Assembly (NCBI GenBank): GCA_017434085.1
Contig: JAFRFY010000100.1
Location: forward strand, 1 to 35,707
Length of the DNA: 35,707 nt
Reading direction: 5' to 3'
DNA from: Clostridia bacterium
GTDB taxonomy: Bacteria; Bacillota; Clostridia; Christensenellales; Aristaeellaceae
Shown here: positions 23,264 to 30,074 of the stretch, piece by piece
Layout of the letters: every line of letters starts with the position of its first letter
Numbering within the stretch: the stretch's first letter is position 1
Position numbers and translations under genes: made by a program
The notes under the pieces: model-generated
What the model was told of the DNA's origin: nothing
The model's database searches: none
What the model saw: the letters and a program-made list of their open reading frames with translations, nothing else

Positions 23264-23377
23264 ATGAACATGATTCGCTTGATCAACGGCAAAACCTGCA
23301 TGTGTACGTCCTGCGTGATGCGCGGGCGCTGTTGTCGCGCGCGTCATACCGGGAATCTCCCGTCACCGCAGGCGTAG
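23264..23377 (+). CDS. Cysteine-rich leader peptide of cysK
   Basis: A 37-codon ORF starting at ATG 23264, six bases after GAGGAG (a second ATG at 23270 has AGGAG at a good distance too). It encodes Cys at positions 12, 14, 17, 23 and 24, including a tandem Cys-Cys (TGT TGT at 23330-23335), and ends with TAG 23375-23377. It lies between a consensus promoter and cysK, and its 3' part overlaps one arm of a predicted antiterminator. I infer a leader peptide whose translation senses charged tRNA-Cys. Cys-rich leader ORFs ahead of cysteine or sulfur genes are known in mycobacteria, but I know of no described clostridial cysK attenuator of this layout. Alternatives are a small metal-binding protein or a chance ORF. 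Confidence 0.75.
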   Translation: MNMIRLINGKTCMCTSCVMRGRCCRARHTGNLPSPQA

Positions 23378-23430
23378 GGCATTGTCTACGGCCGCGTCCT
23401 CGGGGATTCCCATTGGGGAATCCTCATTTT
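23350..23430 (+). promoter_or_regulatory. Predicted transcription attenuator of cysK
   Basis: Two mutually exclusive helices of ten base pairs each. Terminator: 23402-23411 pairs with 23416-23425 (core GGATTCCC / GGGAATCC, loop ATTG), followed by ATTTTATT. Antiterminator: GGGAATCTCC at 23351-23360 pairs with the same 5' arm, GGGGATTCCC at 23402-23411. Each helix contains one G-U pair. A small local hairpin (23350-23362) can also sequester the antiterminator arm. The arm lies 15 bases after the tandem Cys codons, so a ribosome stalled there would leave it free. Confidence 0.72.
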
Positions 23431-23458
23431 ATTGCCAATTAAAGAAAGGGGTATCATC

Positions 23459-24391
23459 ATGGCGAAGATTTTCAAAACTGCGGATCAGCTGATCGGAGGA
23501 ACGCCTCTCTTGGAGCTTGTGCATATCGAGGCGCAGGAGGGCTTAAAGGCTAGGGTACTGGCGAAGCTTGAGTATTTCAACCCGGCGGGCAGCGTGAAGG
23601 ACCGCATCGCAAAGGCGATGATCGACGATGCCGAGGCCCGCGGCGCGCTCAAGCCCGGCTCGGTGATCATCGAGCCCACCTCCGGCAACACCGGCATCGG
23701 CCTGGCGGCGGTGGCGGCAGCCCGGGGCTACCGGATCATCATCGTCATGCCGGAGACCATGTCCGTCGAGCGCCGGGTGCTGATGAAGGCCTACGGCGCG
23801 GAGCTGGTGCTCACCGAGGGCGCGAAGGGCATGAAGGGCGCCATCGCCAAGGCGGAGGAGCTGGCCAAAGAAATCGAAAACAGCTTCATCCCCGCCCAGT
23901 TCGACAACCCCGCCAACCCGAAGGCCCATTTTGACACCACCGGCCCCGAGATCTTCGAGGACACCGACGGCGAAGTGGACATCTTTGTGGCCGGCGTGGG
24001 CACCGGCGGCACCGTCACCGGCGTGGGCCAGTACCTCAAATCGAAGAAGCCCGGCGTCAAGGTGGTGGCCGTGGAGCCCGCCTCCTCGGCGGTGCTGTCC
24101 ACCGGCGTGGCCGGGGCGCACAAGATCCAGGGCATCGGCGCGGGCTTCGTGCCGAAGGTGCTGGACACCGGGGTGTATGACGAGATCATCCCCGTCGCCA
24201 ACGAGGACGCCTTCGCCACCGGCAAGCGCATCGGCCGCGCCGAGGGCGTGCTGGTGGGCATCTCCTCCGGCGCGGCGGTCTGGGCGGCCATCGAGCTGGC
24301 CAAGCGGCCCGAGAACGCCGGCAAGACCATCGTGGCGCTGCTGCCCGACACCGGCGACCGCTACCTGTCCACCCCGCTGTTCGCGGAATAA
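23459..24391 (+). CDS. cysK: Cysteine synthase (O-acetylserine sulfhydrylase) CysK
   Basis: PLP enzyme that makes L-cysteine from O-acetylserine and sulfide in the cytoplasm. The 310-residue protein has the PLP lysine K47 in [11 protein letters not shown], the substrate loop PTSGNTG (73-79), the phosphate-binding [10 protein letters not shown], and the C-terminal SSGAAVWAA and [18 protein letters not shown] 23459 has AAAGGGG eight bases upstream; an upstream in-frame ATG lies in the attenuator region and has no SD. It is the only structural gene behind the leader described above, and no cysE is adjacent. Confidence 0.97.
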   Translation: MAKIFKTADQLIGGTPLLELVHIEAQEGLKARVLAKLEYFNPAGSVKDRIAKAMIDDAEARGALKPGSVIIEPTSGNTGIGLAAVAAARGYRIIIVMPETMSVERRVLMKAYGAELVLTEGAKGMKGAIAKAEELAKEIENSFIPAQFDNPANPKAHFDTTGPEIFEDTDGEVDIFVAGVGTGGTVTGVGQYLKSKKPGVKVVAVEPASSAVLSTGVAGAHKIQGIGAGFVPKVLDTGVYDEIIPVANEDAFATGKRIGRAEGVLVGISSGAAVWAAIELAKRPENAGKTIVALLPDTGDRYLSTPLFAE

Positions 24392-24404
24392 TATCCATTT
24401 CATT

Positions 24405-24440
24405 AAAAAACGGGACGCCTCGCAACGCGCGGAGCGTCCC
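24405..24440 (-). terminator. Terminator of ileS (also behind cysK)
   Basis: Stem GGGACGC / GCGTCCC (24412-24418 with 24434-24440), extendable through mismatches. On the minus strand it is followed by TTTTTT, so it mainly ends ileS transcription; on the plus strand only CTTAATT follows. Confidence 0.8.
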
Positions 24441-24454
24441 CTTAATTATGCTTT

Positions 24455-26911
24455 TCAGTTCTTCCTGACCGCCAGCGCAGCCTTTTCGCCGTTGATGTTC
24501 CATTCCTTGGCGTAGGCGCCCTCGGGGGCGTCGCCCTCGCCGAAGGCGGTGGCCAGCACGGCGGCGGAGATGGCCTCGGCATTCCTCGCAAGCACCGGCG
24601 CGAGCGCGTCGGAGGCCCGGTAGCTGACGCTGATGCGGTCCACCACGTCGAAGCCCGCCTCCTTGCGCATGGTCTGCAGCTTGGAGATGACCTCGCGCAC
24701 GTAGCCCTTCTCGATCAGCTCGGGGGTCAGGTTGGTGTCGATGACCACGGTCATGTCGCCCTCGGTCTGGCTGACGAAGCCGGGCTTCTGGGCGGGAGAG
24801 ATCAGGCAGTCGTCCTTCTCCAGCGCGATCTCGGTGCCCTGGATGTCGAACTTCACCACGCCGTCTTTCTCGAGAGTATCCACAAAGGCGCTGCCGTCCA
24901 CGTTCTTGAGGTACTCGCCGATGGCGGGCACCAGCTTGCCGTAGCGCTTGCCCAGGGTCCTGAGCTGGGGCTTGATCTGATAGGTGGTGAAGGCGCGGGC
25001 GTCGTCGATGTACTCGACCTTCTCCACGTTCAGCTCGTCCCGGATCAGGTCAGCGCAGGCGTCGGACAGCTTCGCGCCCTTCACGTACAGCGTCGACAGG
25101 GCCTGGCGCACCTTGATGTTGGCGGTGGCGCGGCAGGCGCGGCCCAGCTGCACGGCGTCCATGACCTCCTCCATCTCGTCCTCGAGCTTTTTATTGATGA
25201 GGTTCTCGTCGGCCACCGGGTAGTCGCACAGGTGCACGGACTCCGGCGCGCCCTCGACGTTGCCCGCCACGAGGTTCTGATACATGCTCTCGGTCATGAA
25301 GGGGATGTAGGGCGCGGCCAGGCGGCACAGCGTGGTCAGCACGGTGTAGAGGGTCTGGTAGGCGGCCTTCTTGTCGGGGGTCCAGTCCTTGCCCCAGAAG
25401 CGGGACTTCGAGAGGCGCACGTACCAGTTGGACAGCTCCTCCACGAACGCCTGTATGGCGCGGGCGGTCTCGGTGATCCTGTACTGCTGCAGGCCCTCGT
25501 CCACGTATTTCACCAGCGTGTTCAGCTTGGACAACGCCCAGCGGTCCATCAGCGTAAAGTCGGCGGGTTCGGCGGCGTGCCCGGCGGGGCTGTAATCGTC
25601 GATGGCGGCGTACATCACGAAGAAGGCGTAGGTGTTCCACAGCGTGCCCATGAACTTGGACTGCATCTCGCTGACCAGCTCGTGGGAGAAGCGGGTGGGC
25701 AGCCACGGCGCGCCGTTGGCGTAGAAGTACCAGCGCACGGCGTCGGCGCCCTGCTTATCCAGCACGTCCCAGGGGTTGACCACGTTGCCCAGGTGCTTGG
25801 ACATCTTGCGGCCCTCGGCGTCCTGCACGTGGCCCATGACCACGCAGCTCTCAAAGGGGCTCTTGTCGAACAGCAGCGTGCCGATGGCCATCAACGTGTA
25901 GAACCAGCCGCGGGTCTGGTCGATGGCTTCGGAGATGAAGTTGGCCGGAAAGTTGGCCTCGAAGATCTCCCTGTTCTCGAAGGGATAGTGCCACTGGGCA
26001 CAGGGCATGGAGCCGGAATCGTACCCGCAGTCGATGACCTCCGGGGTGCGGCGCATCACGCCGCCGCAGTCGGGGCAGGTCATGGTCACGGCGTCGATGT
26101 AGGGCCGGTGCAGCTCGATGTCCTCCGGCACGGGCTTTCCGTCGATGCTTCCCAGTTCCCTGAGCTCCTGCCGGGAGCCGACCACGTGGATCTTGCCGCA
26201 CTTGCACACCCACACCGGCAGCGGAGTGCCCCAGTAGCGCTCACGGGACAGGCCCCAGTCGATCACGTTCTCCAGGAAGTTGCCGAAGCGGCCCTCCCGG
26301 ATGTTGTCGGGATACCAGTGCACGGTGTTGTTGTTTTTCAGGAGATTGTCCCGCAGCGCCGTCATGCGGATGAACCAGGTGGAGCGGGCGTAGTAGATCA
26401 GCGGGGTGTCGCAGCGCCAGCAGAAGGGGTAGTCGTGGGTGAAGTACGGCGCGGAGACCAGCTTGCCCTCCTTCTCCAGGTCCTCCAGGATCATCGGGTC
26501 GGCCTTTTTCACGAACACGCCGCTCCAGCGGGTGACCTCGGTCATCTCGCCCCTGGCGTTCACCAGCTGGAGGAAGGGGATGTGGTTCTCCCTGCCCACG
26601 CGGGCGTCGTCCTCGCCGAAGGCGGGGGCCTGGTGGACCACGCCGGTGCCGTCGGTCATGGTGACGTAGTCGTCGCACACCACGATCCAGGCGTTCTTCT
26701 CGTTGTCCACGCCCTTGATGGCCTCGTACTGGAAGTCGAACAGCGGCTCGTAGCGCAGGCCCTTCAACTCGATGCCGGGGAAGGTGATCTTATTTTGCAC
26801 CTGCACGCCCTCGCCCAGCACCTTCTCGATCAGCGCGTCGCCCATGATGATGGTGCGGCCGTCGTAGTCGAAGCGGGCGTAGGTCTCGGAGGGGTTCACG
26901 CACAGCGCCAC
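24455..26911 (-). CDS. ileS: Isoleucyl-tRNA synthetase, C-terminal part after an in-frame stop
   Basis: The downstream piece of ileS, in the same frame as the piece at 26954-27610. It carries the rest of the CP1 editing domain, the KMSK signature as GRKMSKHLGN, and the anticodon-binding domain with FVEELSNWYVRLSKSRFWGKDW and the long C-terminal region. The KMSKHLGN form and the total of about 1050 codons resemble IleS2-type enzymes. The first usable start is a GTG at 26911 with no SD, inside a conserved segment, so independent translation is unlikely. The reading frame is otherwise intact, with no second frameshift or stop, and with unchanged codon use, which suggests recent or artefactual disruption, or read-through. 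Confidence 0.9.
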   Translation of the reverse strand: MALCVNPSETYARFDYDGRTIIMGDALIEKVLGEGVQVQNKITFPGIELKGLRYEPLFDFQYEAIKGVDNEKNAWIVVCDDYVTMTDGTGVVHQAPAFGEDDARVGRENHIPFLQLVNARGEMTEVTRWSGVFVKKADPMILEDLEKEGKLVSAPYFTHDYPFCWRCDTPLIYYARSTWFIRMTALRDNLLKNNNTVHWYPDNIREGRFGNFLENVIDWGLSRERYWGTPLPVWVCKCGKIHVVGSRQELRELGSIDGKPVPEDIELHRPYIDAVTMTCPDCGGVMRRTPEVIDCGYDSGSMPCAQWHYPFENREIFEANFPANFISEAIDQTRGWFYTLMAIGTLLFDKSPFESCVVMGHVQDAEGRKMSKHLGNVVNPWDVLDKQGADAVRWYFYANGAPWLPTRFSHELVSEMQSKFMGTLWNTYAFFVMYAAIDDYSPAGHAAEPADFTLMDRWALSKLNTLVKYVDEGLQQYRITETARAIQAFVEELSNWYVRLSKSRFWGKDWTPDKKAAYQTLYTVLTTLCRLAAPYIPFMTESMYQNLVAGNVEGAPESVHLCDYPVADENLINKKLEDEMEEVMDAVQLGRACRATANIKVRQALSTLYVKGAKLSDACADLIRDELNVEKVEYIDDARAFTTYQIKPQLRTLGKRYGKLVPAIGEYLKNVDGSAFVDTLEKDGVVKFDIQGTEIALEKDDCLISPAQKPGFVSQTEGDMTVVIDTNLTPELIEKGYVREVISKLQTMRKEAGFDVVDRISVSYRASDALAPVLARNAEAISAAVLATAFGEGDAPEGAYAKEWNINGEKAALAVRKN

Positions 26912-26953
26912 GTTGCTGGGCAGGGTCCAGGGGGTGGTGGTCCAGGCATAGAT

Positions 26954-27610
26954 CTAAGTATTGTCCTGGTCCTTCACCTTGAAGCGCACCACGGCGGAGC
27001 GCTCCTTGACCTCCTTGTAGCCCTGGGACACCTCGTGGCTGGACAGCGCGGTGCCGCAGCGGGGGCAGTAGGGCACCACCTTGTGGCCCTTGTACAGAAG
27101 GCCCTTGTCGGCGATCCTTTTGAGGGACCACCATTCGGATTCGATGTAATCGTTGTCATAGGTGATGTAGGGGTTCTCCATGTCGGCCCAGTAGCCCACG
27201 CGCTCGGACATGCGCTCCCACTCGCCCTTGTACTTCCACACGGACTCCTTGCACTTTTTGATGAAGGGCTCGATGCCGTAGGCCTCGATCTGCTCCTTGC
27301 CGTCCAGGCCCAGCGCCTTTTCGACCTCCAGCTCCACCGGCAGGCCGTGGGTATCCCAGCCGGCCTTGCGGGTGACGGACTTGCCCTTCATGGTCCAGTA
27401 GCGCGGGAACAGGTCCTTGAGCGCCCGGGTCTCGATGTGGCCGATGTGGGGCTTGCCGTTGGCCGTCGGCGGGCCGTCAAAGAACGTCCACACGTCCGCG
27501 CCCGCGCGCTGATCCATGGACTTCTTGAAGATGTTGTTTTCGTTCCAGAATTTGATGACCTCCTGCTCGCGGGCCTGGAAGTCCAACGCCGTGGAAACCT
27601 TCTCAAACAT
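26954..27610 (-). CDS. ileS: Isoleucyl-tRNA synthetase, N-terminal part ending in in-frame TAG
   Basis: First 218 codons of ileS, which charges tRNA-Ile. It starts at ATG 27610 with GGAGG seven bases upstream and runs through [23 protein letters not shown] with the HIGH motif (55-58), [18 protein letters not shown] and the zinc-ribbon-like [13 protein letters not shown]. Codon 219 is TAG (26954-26956); the frame then continues directly as IYAWTTTPWTLPSN in the next piece. Relatives usually have Tyr there (NTY-I-x-A/x-WTTTPWTLPSN), so a TAC or TAT to TAG change explains it. The gene is preceded by a T-box. It could be a real nonsense mutation, a sequencing error or read-through; TAG ends several other genes here, so recoding is unlikely. 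Confidence 0.9.
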   Translation of the reverse strand: MFEKVSTALDFQAREQEVIKFWNENNIFKKSMDQRAGADVWTFFDGPPTANGKPHIGHIETRALKDLFPRYWTMKGKSVTRKAGWDTHGLPVELEVEKALGLDGKEQIEAYGIEPFIKKCKESVWKYKGEWERMSERVGYWADMENPYITYDNDYIESEWWSLKRIADKGLLYKGHKVVPYCPRCGTALSSHEVSQGYKEVKERSAVVRFKVKDQDNT

Positions 27611-27624
27611 GTCCTTTCCTCCCA

Positions 27625-27665
27625 GAAAAAAATACGGGTCCTCATCCCCCGCTGGGACGAAGACC
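27625..27665 (-). terminator. T-box-controlled terminator of ileS
   Basis: On the minus strand, a 12-base fully paired stem (two G-U) between 27665-27654 (GGTCTTCGTCCC) and 27648-27637 (GGGATGAGGACC), loop of five, followed by seven T. It lies between the T-box sequence and the ileS SD. Confidence 0.9.
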
Positions 27666-27715
27666 TTCGCGGTACCACCCAAATTGACGCCGGTATCGGG
27701 CGCGCCCGGCGGGAT
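27637..27715 (-). promoter_or_regulatory. T-box leader of ileS with very short stem I
   Basis: The T-box sequence AATTTGGGTGGTACCGCG (minus strand, 27685-27668) matches the consensus that binds the CCA end of uncharged tRNA. It is followed by the terminator helix. Upstream only about 30 bases separate it from the predicted transcription start. They fold as CGCCGG-12-base loop-CCGGCG; the loop ends in GATA and so contains an AUA triplet. No canonical 100-base stem I with a specifier bulge is present. Uncharged tRNA-Ile should favour the antiterminator and ileS transcription. The T-box is certain; the stem I reading is tentative. Confidence 0.82.
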
Positions 27716-27724
27716 ATACTCTAT

Positions 27725-27752
27725 AATTATACCGCTTTTTCCTGATTTGTAA
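27725..27752 (-). promoter_or_regulatory. Promoter of the ileS T-box transcript
   Basis: On the minus strand: TTTACA, 16-base spacer, TATAAT, located immediately upstream of the T-box leader. This placement is what makes the leader so short. Confidence 0.7.
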
Positions 27753-27806
27753 ATGCCCCGCCCCACGATTCAACATCGAATTTACCATTGAGGGCGGGAA
27801 AATCCG

Positions 27807-27835
27807 TTCATATTTACGTGGCAGTATGATATAAT
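27807..27835 (+). promoter_or_regulatory. Promoter of the alpha-oxoamine synthase gene
   Basis: Weak -35 TTCATA (27807-27812), 17-base spacer, extended -10 TGA-TATAAT (27830-27835). Confidence 0.65.
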
Positions 27836-27864
27836 ATGAATATAACACCAAGGGGGACAAATCA

Positions 27865-29043
27865 TTGGATATTTTCAACAAGTGCTATCACTACACCCTG
27901 GCCAACGACCTGCGCGCGAAGGGGCTGTACCCCTACTTCCACGCGCTGGAGACCCGGCAGGATGCCGAGGTGGTCATGGAGGGCAAGCGCCGCATCATGC
28001 TGGGCTCCAACAACTACCTGGGGCTGACCACCTGCCCGGAGGTCCAGCGGGCGGGTCTTGAAGCCCTCGAGCAGTACGGCACCGGCTGCTCCGGCTCCCG
28101 CTTCTTGAACGGCACGCTGAAGCTGCACCTGGAGCTGGAGGCGGAGTTGGCGTCCTTCCTGCGCAAGGAGGCCTGCTGCACCTTCTCCACGGGCTTTCAG
28201 TCCAACCTGGGCATCATCTCCGCCATCGTGGGCCACGGGGACTACGTGATCTGCGACAAGGAGAACCACGCCTCCATCTACGATGGCTGCAAGCTGAGCT
28301 ACGGCAGGATGCTCACCTACGGCCACGCCAACATGGCGGATCTGGAGATACAGCTCAAAAAGGTGCCCGAGAGCGCGGGCTGCCTGATCGTCACCGACGG
28401 CGTGTTCAGCATGGGCGGCGACATCGCCAAACTGCCGGAGATCGTCGCGCTGGCGAAGAAGTACGGCGCCCGGGTCATGGTGGACGACGCCCACGGCCTG
28501 GGCGTCATCGGCGAGGGCGGCAGGGGCACGGCGTCCCACTTCGGCCTCGAGGACGAGGTCGACCTGATCATGGGCACCTTTTCCAAGTCGCTGGCCTCCC
28601 TGGGCGGCTTCCTGGTGGCCAAGGCGGAGGTGGTGGACTACGTGCGCCACAACTCCCGGCCCTTCATATTCTCCGCCTCCATCCCCCCGGCCTCCGCCGC
28701 CATCGCGCTGGCGTCGCTTCGCTACATCGAGGCGCACCCGGAGATCGTCGCGCGCTTAAGCTGCTTGAGCGCCTACATGCGCAAAGGTTTGAAAGCCCGG
28801 GGCATACCGATCATCGAGGCCGAGACCCCCATCATCCCCATCTACACCTACACCGCCGAGGCCACGCTGACGCGCGCCCGGCAGCTCTACGACGCGGGCA
28901 TCTACGTCAACCCCGTGCTGCCCCCCGCCACGCCGCCGGAGCAGTGCCTGCTGCGCACCAGCTACATGGCCTCCCTTAACGAAGCCCTGCTGGACGAGGC
29001 GCTGGACATCTTCGGGAGGGTGTTCGCCCAGCCGCTGGCATAA
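27865..29043 (+). CDS. Alpha-oxoamine synthase (glycine C-acetyltransferase / serine palmitoyltransferase type)
   Basis: PLP enzyme of fold type I, 392 residues, that joins an amino acid to an acyl-CoA with loss of CO2. It has SNNYLGL (48-54), GTGCSGSRFLNGTLKLHLELE (72-92), DDAHGLGVIG (207-216) and the PLP lysine K241 in GTFSKSLASLGG. The run VFSMGGDIAKLPEIVALAKKYGA and FSKSLASLGGF resemble both Kbl (glycine C-acetyltransferase) and bacterial serine palmitoyltransferases. No threonine dehydrogenase, biotin or sphingolipid gene is nearby to decide. The start is TTG 27865 with AGGGGG upstream. It stands alone between its own promoter and terminator. Confidence 0.88.
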   Translation: MDIFNKCYHYTLANDLRAKGLYPYFHALETRQDAEVVMEGKRRIMLGSNNYLGLTTCPEVQRAGLEALEQYGTGCSGSRFLNGTLKLHLELEAELASFLRKEACCTFSTGFQSNLGIISAIVGHGDYVICDKENHASIYDGCKLSYGRMLTYGHANMADLEIQLKKVPESAGCLIVTDGVFSMGGDIAKLPEIVALAKKYGARVMVDDAHGLGVIGEGGRGTASHFGLEDEVDLIMGTFSKSLASLGGFLVAKAEVVDYVRHNSRPFIFSASIPPASAAIALASLRYIEAHPEIVARLSCLSAYMRKGLKARGIPIIEAETPIIPIYTYTAEATLTRARQLYDAGIYVNPVLPPATPPEQCLLRTSYMASLNEALLDEALDIFGRVFAQPLA

Positions 29044-29055
29044 TAACGATCCTTC

Positions 29056-29078
29056 GCCGTCCGAAAGGGCGGCTTTTT
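29056..29078 (+). terminator. Intrinsic terminator after the oxoamine synthase gene
   Basis: Stem GCCGTCC / GGGCGGC with GAAA tetraloop, followed by TTTTT. Confidence 0.92.
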
Positions 29079-29176
29079 CATACATATTTTCCACCCACCC
29101 CGCATATATAATCCATATTGCCCGCCGATACCGCACACAGGGAAAATATAAAATCTTTATGTCCCGGGCGATTTCA

Positions 29177-29205
29177 GTATATTCCCGGCACACGATGCGC
29201 ATACT
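29177..29205 (+). promoter_or_regulatory. Possible forespore-sigma (sigma-G/F) promoter
   Basis: GTATA (29177-29181), 18-base spacer, CATACT (29200-29205), close to the sigma-G pattern GnATA-N17/18-CATnnTA. It lies 32 bases before the start of an RsfA-like gene, whose relatives are forespore-expressed. Confidence 0.45.
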
Positions 29206-29236
29206 CTGTATCATGAAGTTCTTGGGAGGTAAGCAT

Positions 29237-30019
29237 ATGGATCAGGCAGTATCCCACGAAAGCATACAACGCATGGCATTTCCCCGGGCGGGCAGGCGCT
29301 CCGGGTGGAGCGAATCGGAAAATCAACTGCTCTGGGAGACGGCGGACGAGGCCCAGCAGCAGGGGCTGCCGCTTAAAGCGGTGTTTGAACAGATCGCGTC
29401 CCAGACGGGGCGGCGTCCCAACAGCATCCGCAATTACTACTACGCCCAGGTGCGCCAGCACGAGGACGGCCAGCCCCACGCCGCGCGGTTCGTGCCCTTT
29501 ACACAGCAGGAGGTGGACTGGCTGATGGAGCAGGTGCTCACCGCCCGCGCAGAGGGACAGTCGGTGCGCTCCTGCCTGCAAAAGCTGTCGGGCGGCGACC
29601 ACAGCCTGATGCTGCGCTATCAGAACAAGTACCGTGCCGTCATCAAAAGCCGACCGGAATATGTTCGGGAGATGGTGGACCAGCTCAACGAAAAGGGCAT
29701 CAGCTGCGACGCGCCCCAGGTCAACCACCGCGCCCGGGCGGACCTGGGCGAATCCGCCGGCACGCTGGTGTCGGAGGCCCGCCGCTCCGGCGATTCGGAG
29801 CTGGCCCGGGCCTGCGACGTGCTGGCCCAATACCTTCGGGGACAGCGCGCCCCCGCCGCCGACCCCGCCCTGGCCGCCGCCGCGCAGGGGGTGATCGGCC
29901 CCGTCAAGGAGTTCATGGCCCTCTCCGGCCAGGCCCGCATGGAGGCCGCCGACGATTTCTGCGCCAACATCGCCGACCGCATCGGCGCGCTGGAGGCGCG
30001 GCTCTCGGACGCGACGTGA
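29237..30019 (+). CDS. RsfA-like Myb/SANT-domain regulator
   Basis: A 260-residue protein with an N-terminal Myb/SANT-like DNA-binding segment (about 22-72: RSGWSESENQLLWETADEAQQQGLPLKAVFEQIASQTGRRPNSIRNYYYAQVRQ). It resembles RsfA, the prespore-specific regulator of Bacillus and its clostridial relatives. A second related segment, PFTQQEVDWLMEQVLTARAEGQSVRSCLQKLSGGDHSLMLRYQNKYRAV, follows at about residues 88-137 and looks like a divergent repeat of the first. The C-terminal half is helical, without recognised motifs. ATG 29237 has GGGAGGT eight bases upstream. I infer a transcription regulator used in sporulation; direct evidence is limited to similarity and the possible sigma-G promoter. 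Confidence 0.75.
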   Translation: MDQAVSHESIQRMAFPRAGRRSGWSESENQLLWETADEAQQQGLPLKAVFEQIASQTGRRPNSIRNYYYAQVRQHEDGQPHAARFVPFTQQEVDWLMEQVLTARAEGQSVRSCLQKLSGGDHSLMLRYQNKYRAVIKSRPEYVREMVDQLNEKGISCDAPQVNHRARADLGESAGTLVSEARRSGDSELARACDVLAQYLRGQRAPAADPALAAAAQGVIGPVKEFMALSGQARMEAADDFCANIADRIGALEARLSDAT

Positions 30020-30035
30020 GGGATATTGATGAAAA

Positions 30036-30074
30036 AAAACAGACCGAAGTCTCTAAGAGACTTCGGTCTGTTTT
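30036..30074. terminator. Bidirectional terminator between the RsfA-like and Ig-like genes
   Basis: Perfect 18-base stem AAAACAGACCGAAGTCTC / GAGACTTCGGTCTGTTTT with a three-base loop. Its right arm overlaps the stop codon of the minus-strand gene. A long A tract at the left end gives a U run on the minus-strand transcript. Confidence 0.92.

Noticed and set aside
23264-23377. Leader ORF as a bacteriocin or secreted peptide
   Set aside because: It has no signal or double-glycine leader, no modification or export genes, and it overlaps RNA elements directly ahead of cysK; the leader-peptide reading explains more.
26954-26956. Reassignment of TAG to an amino acid in this organism
   Set aside because: TAG ends rpmE, the DUF1385 gene, the hydrolase gene and the cysK leader ORF at the expected family lengths, and an RF1 with PVT and GGQ is present.
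25232-27745. 837-codon open frame on the plus strand opposite ileS
   Set aside because: It is a GC-driven shadow of the third codon positions of ileS; low-complexity His/Val/Gly/Leu composition and no family motifs. It is open only because ileS uses few TTA/CTA/TCA triplets.
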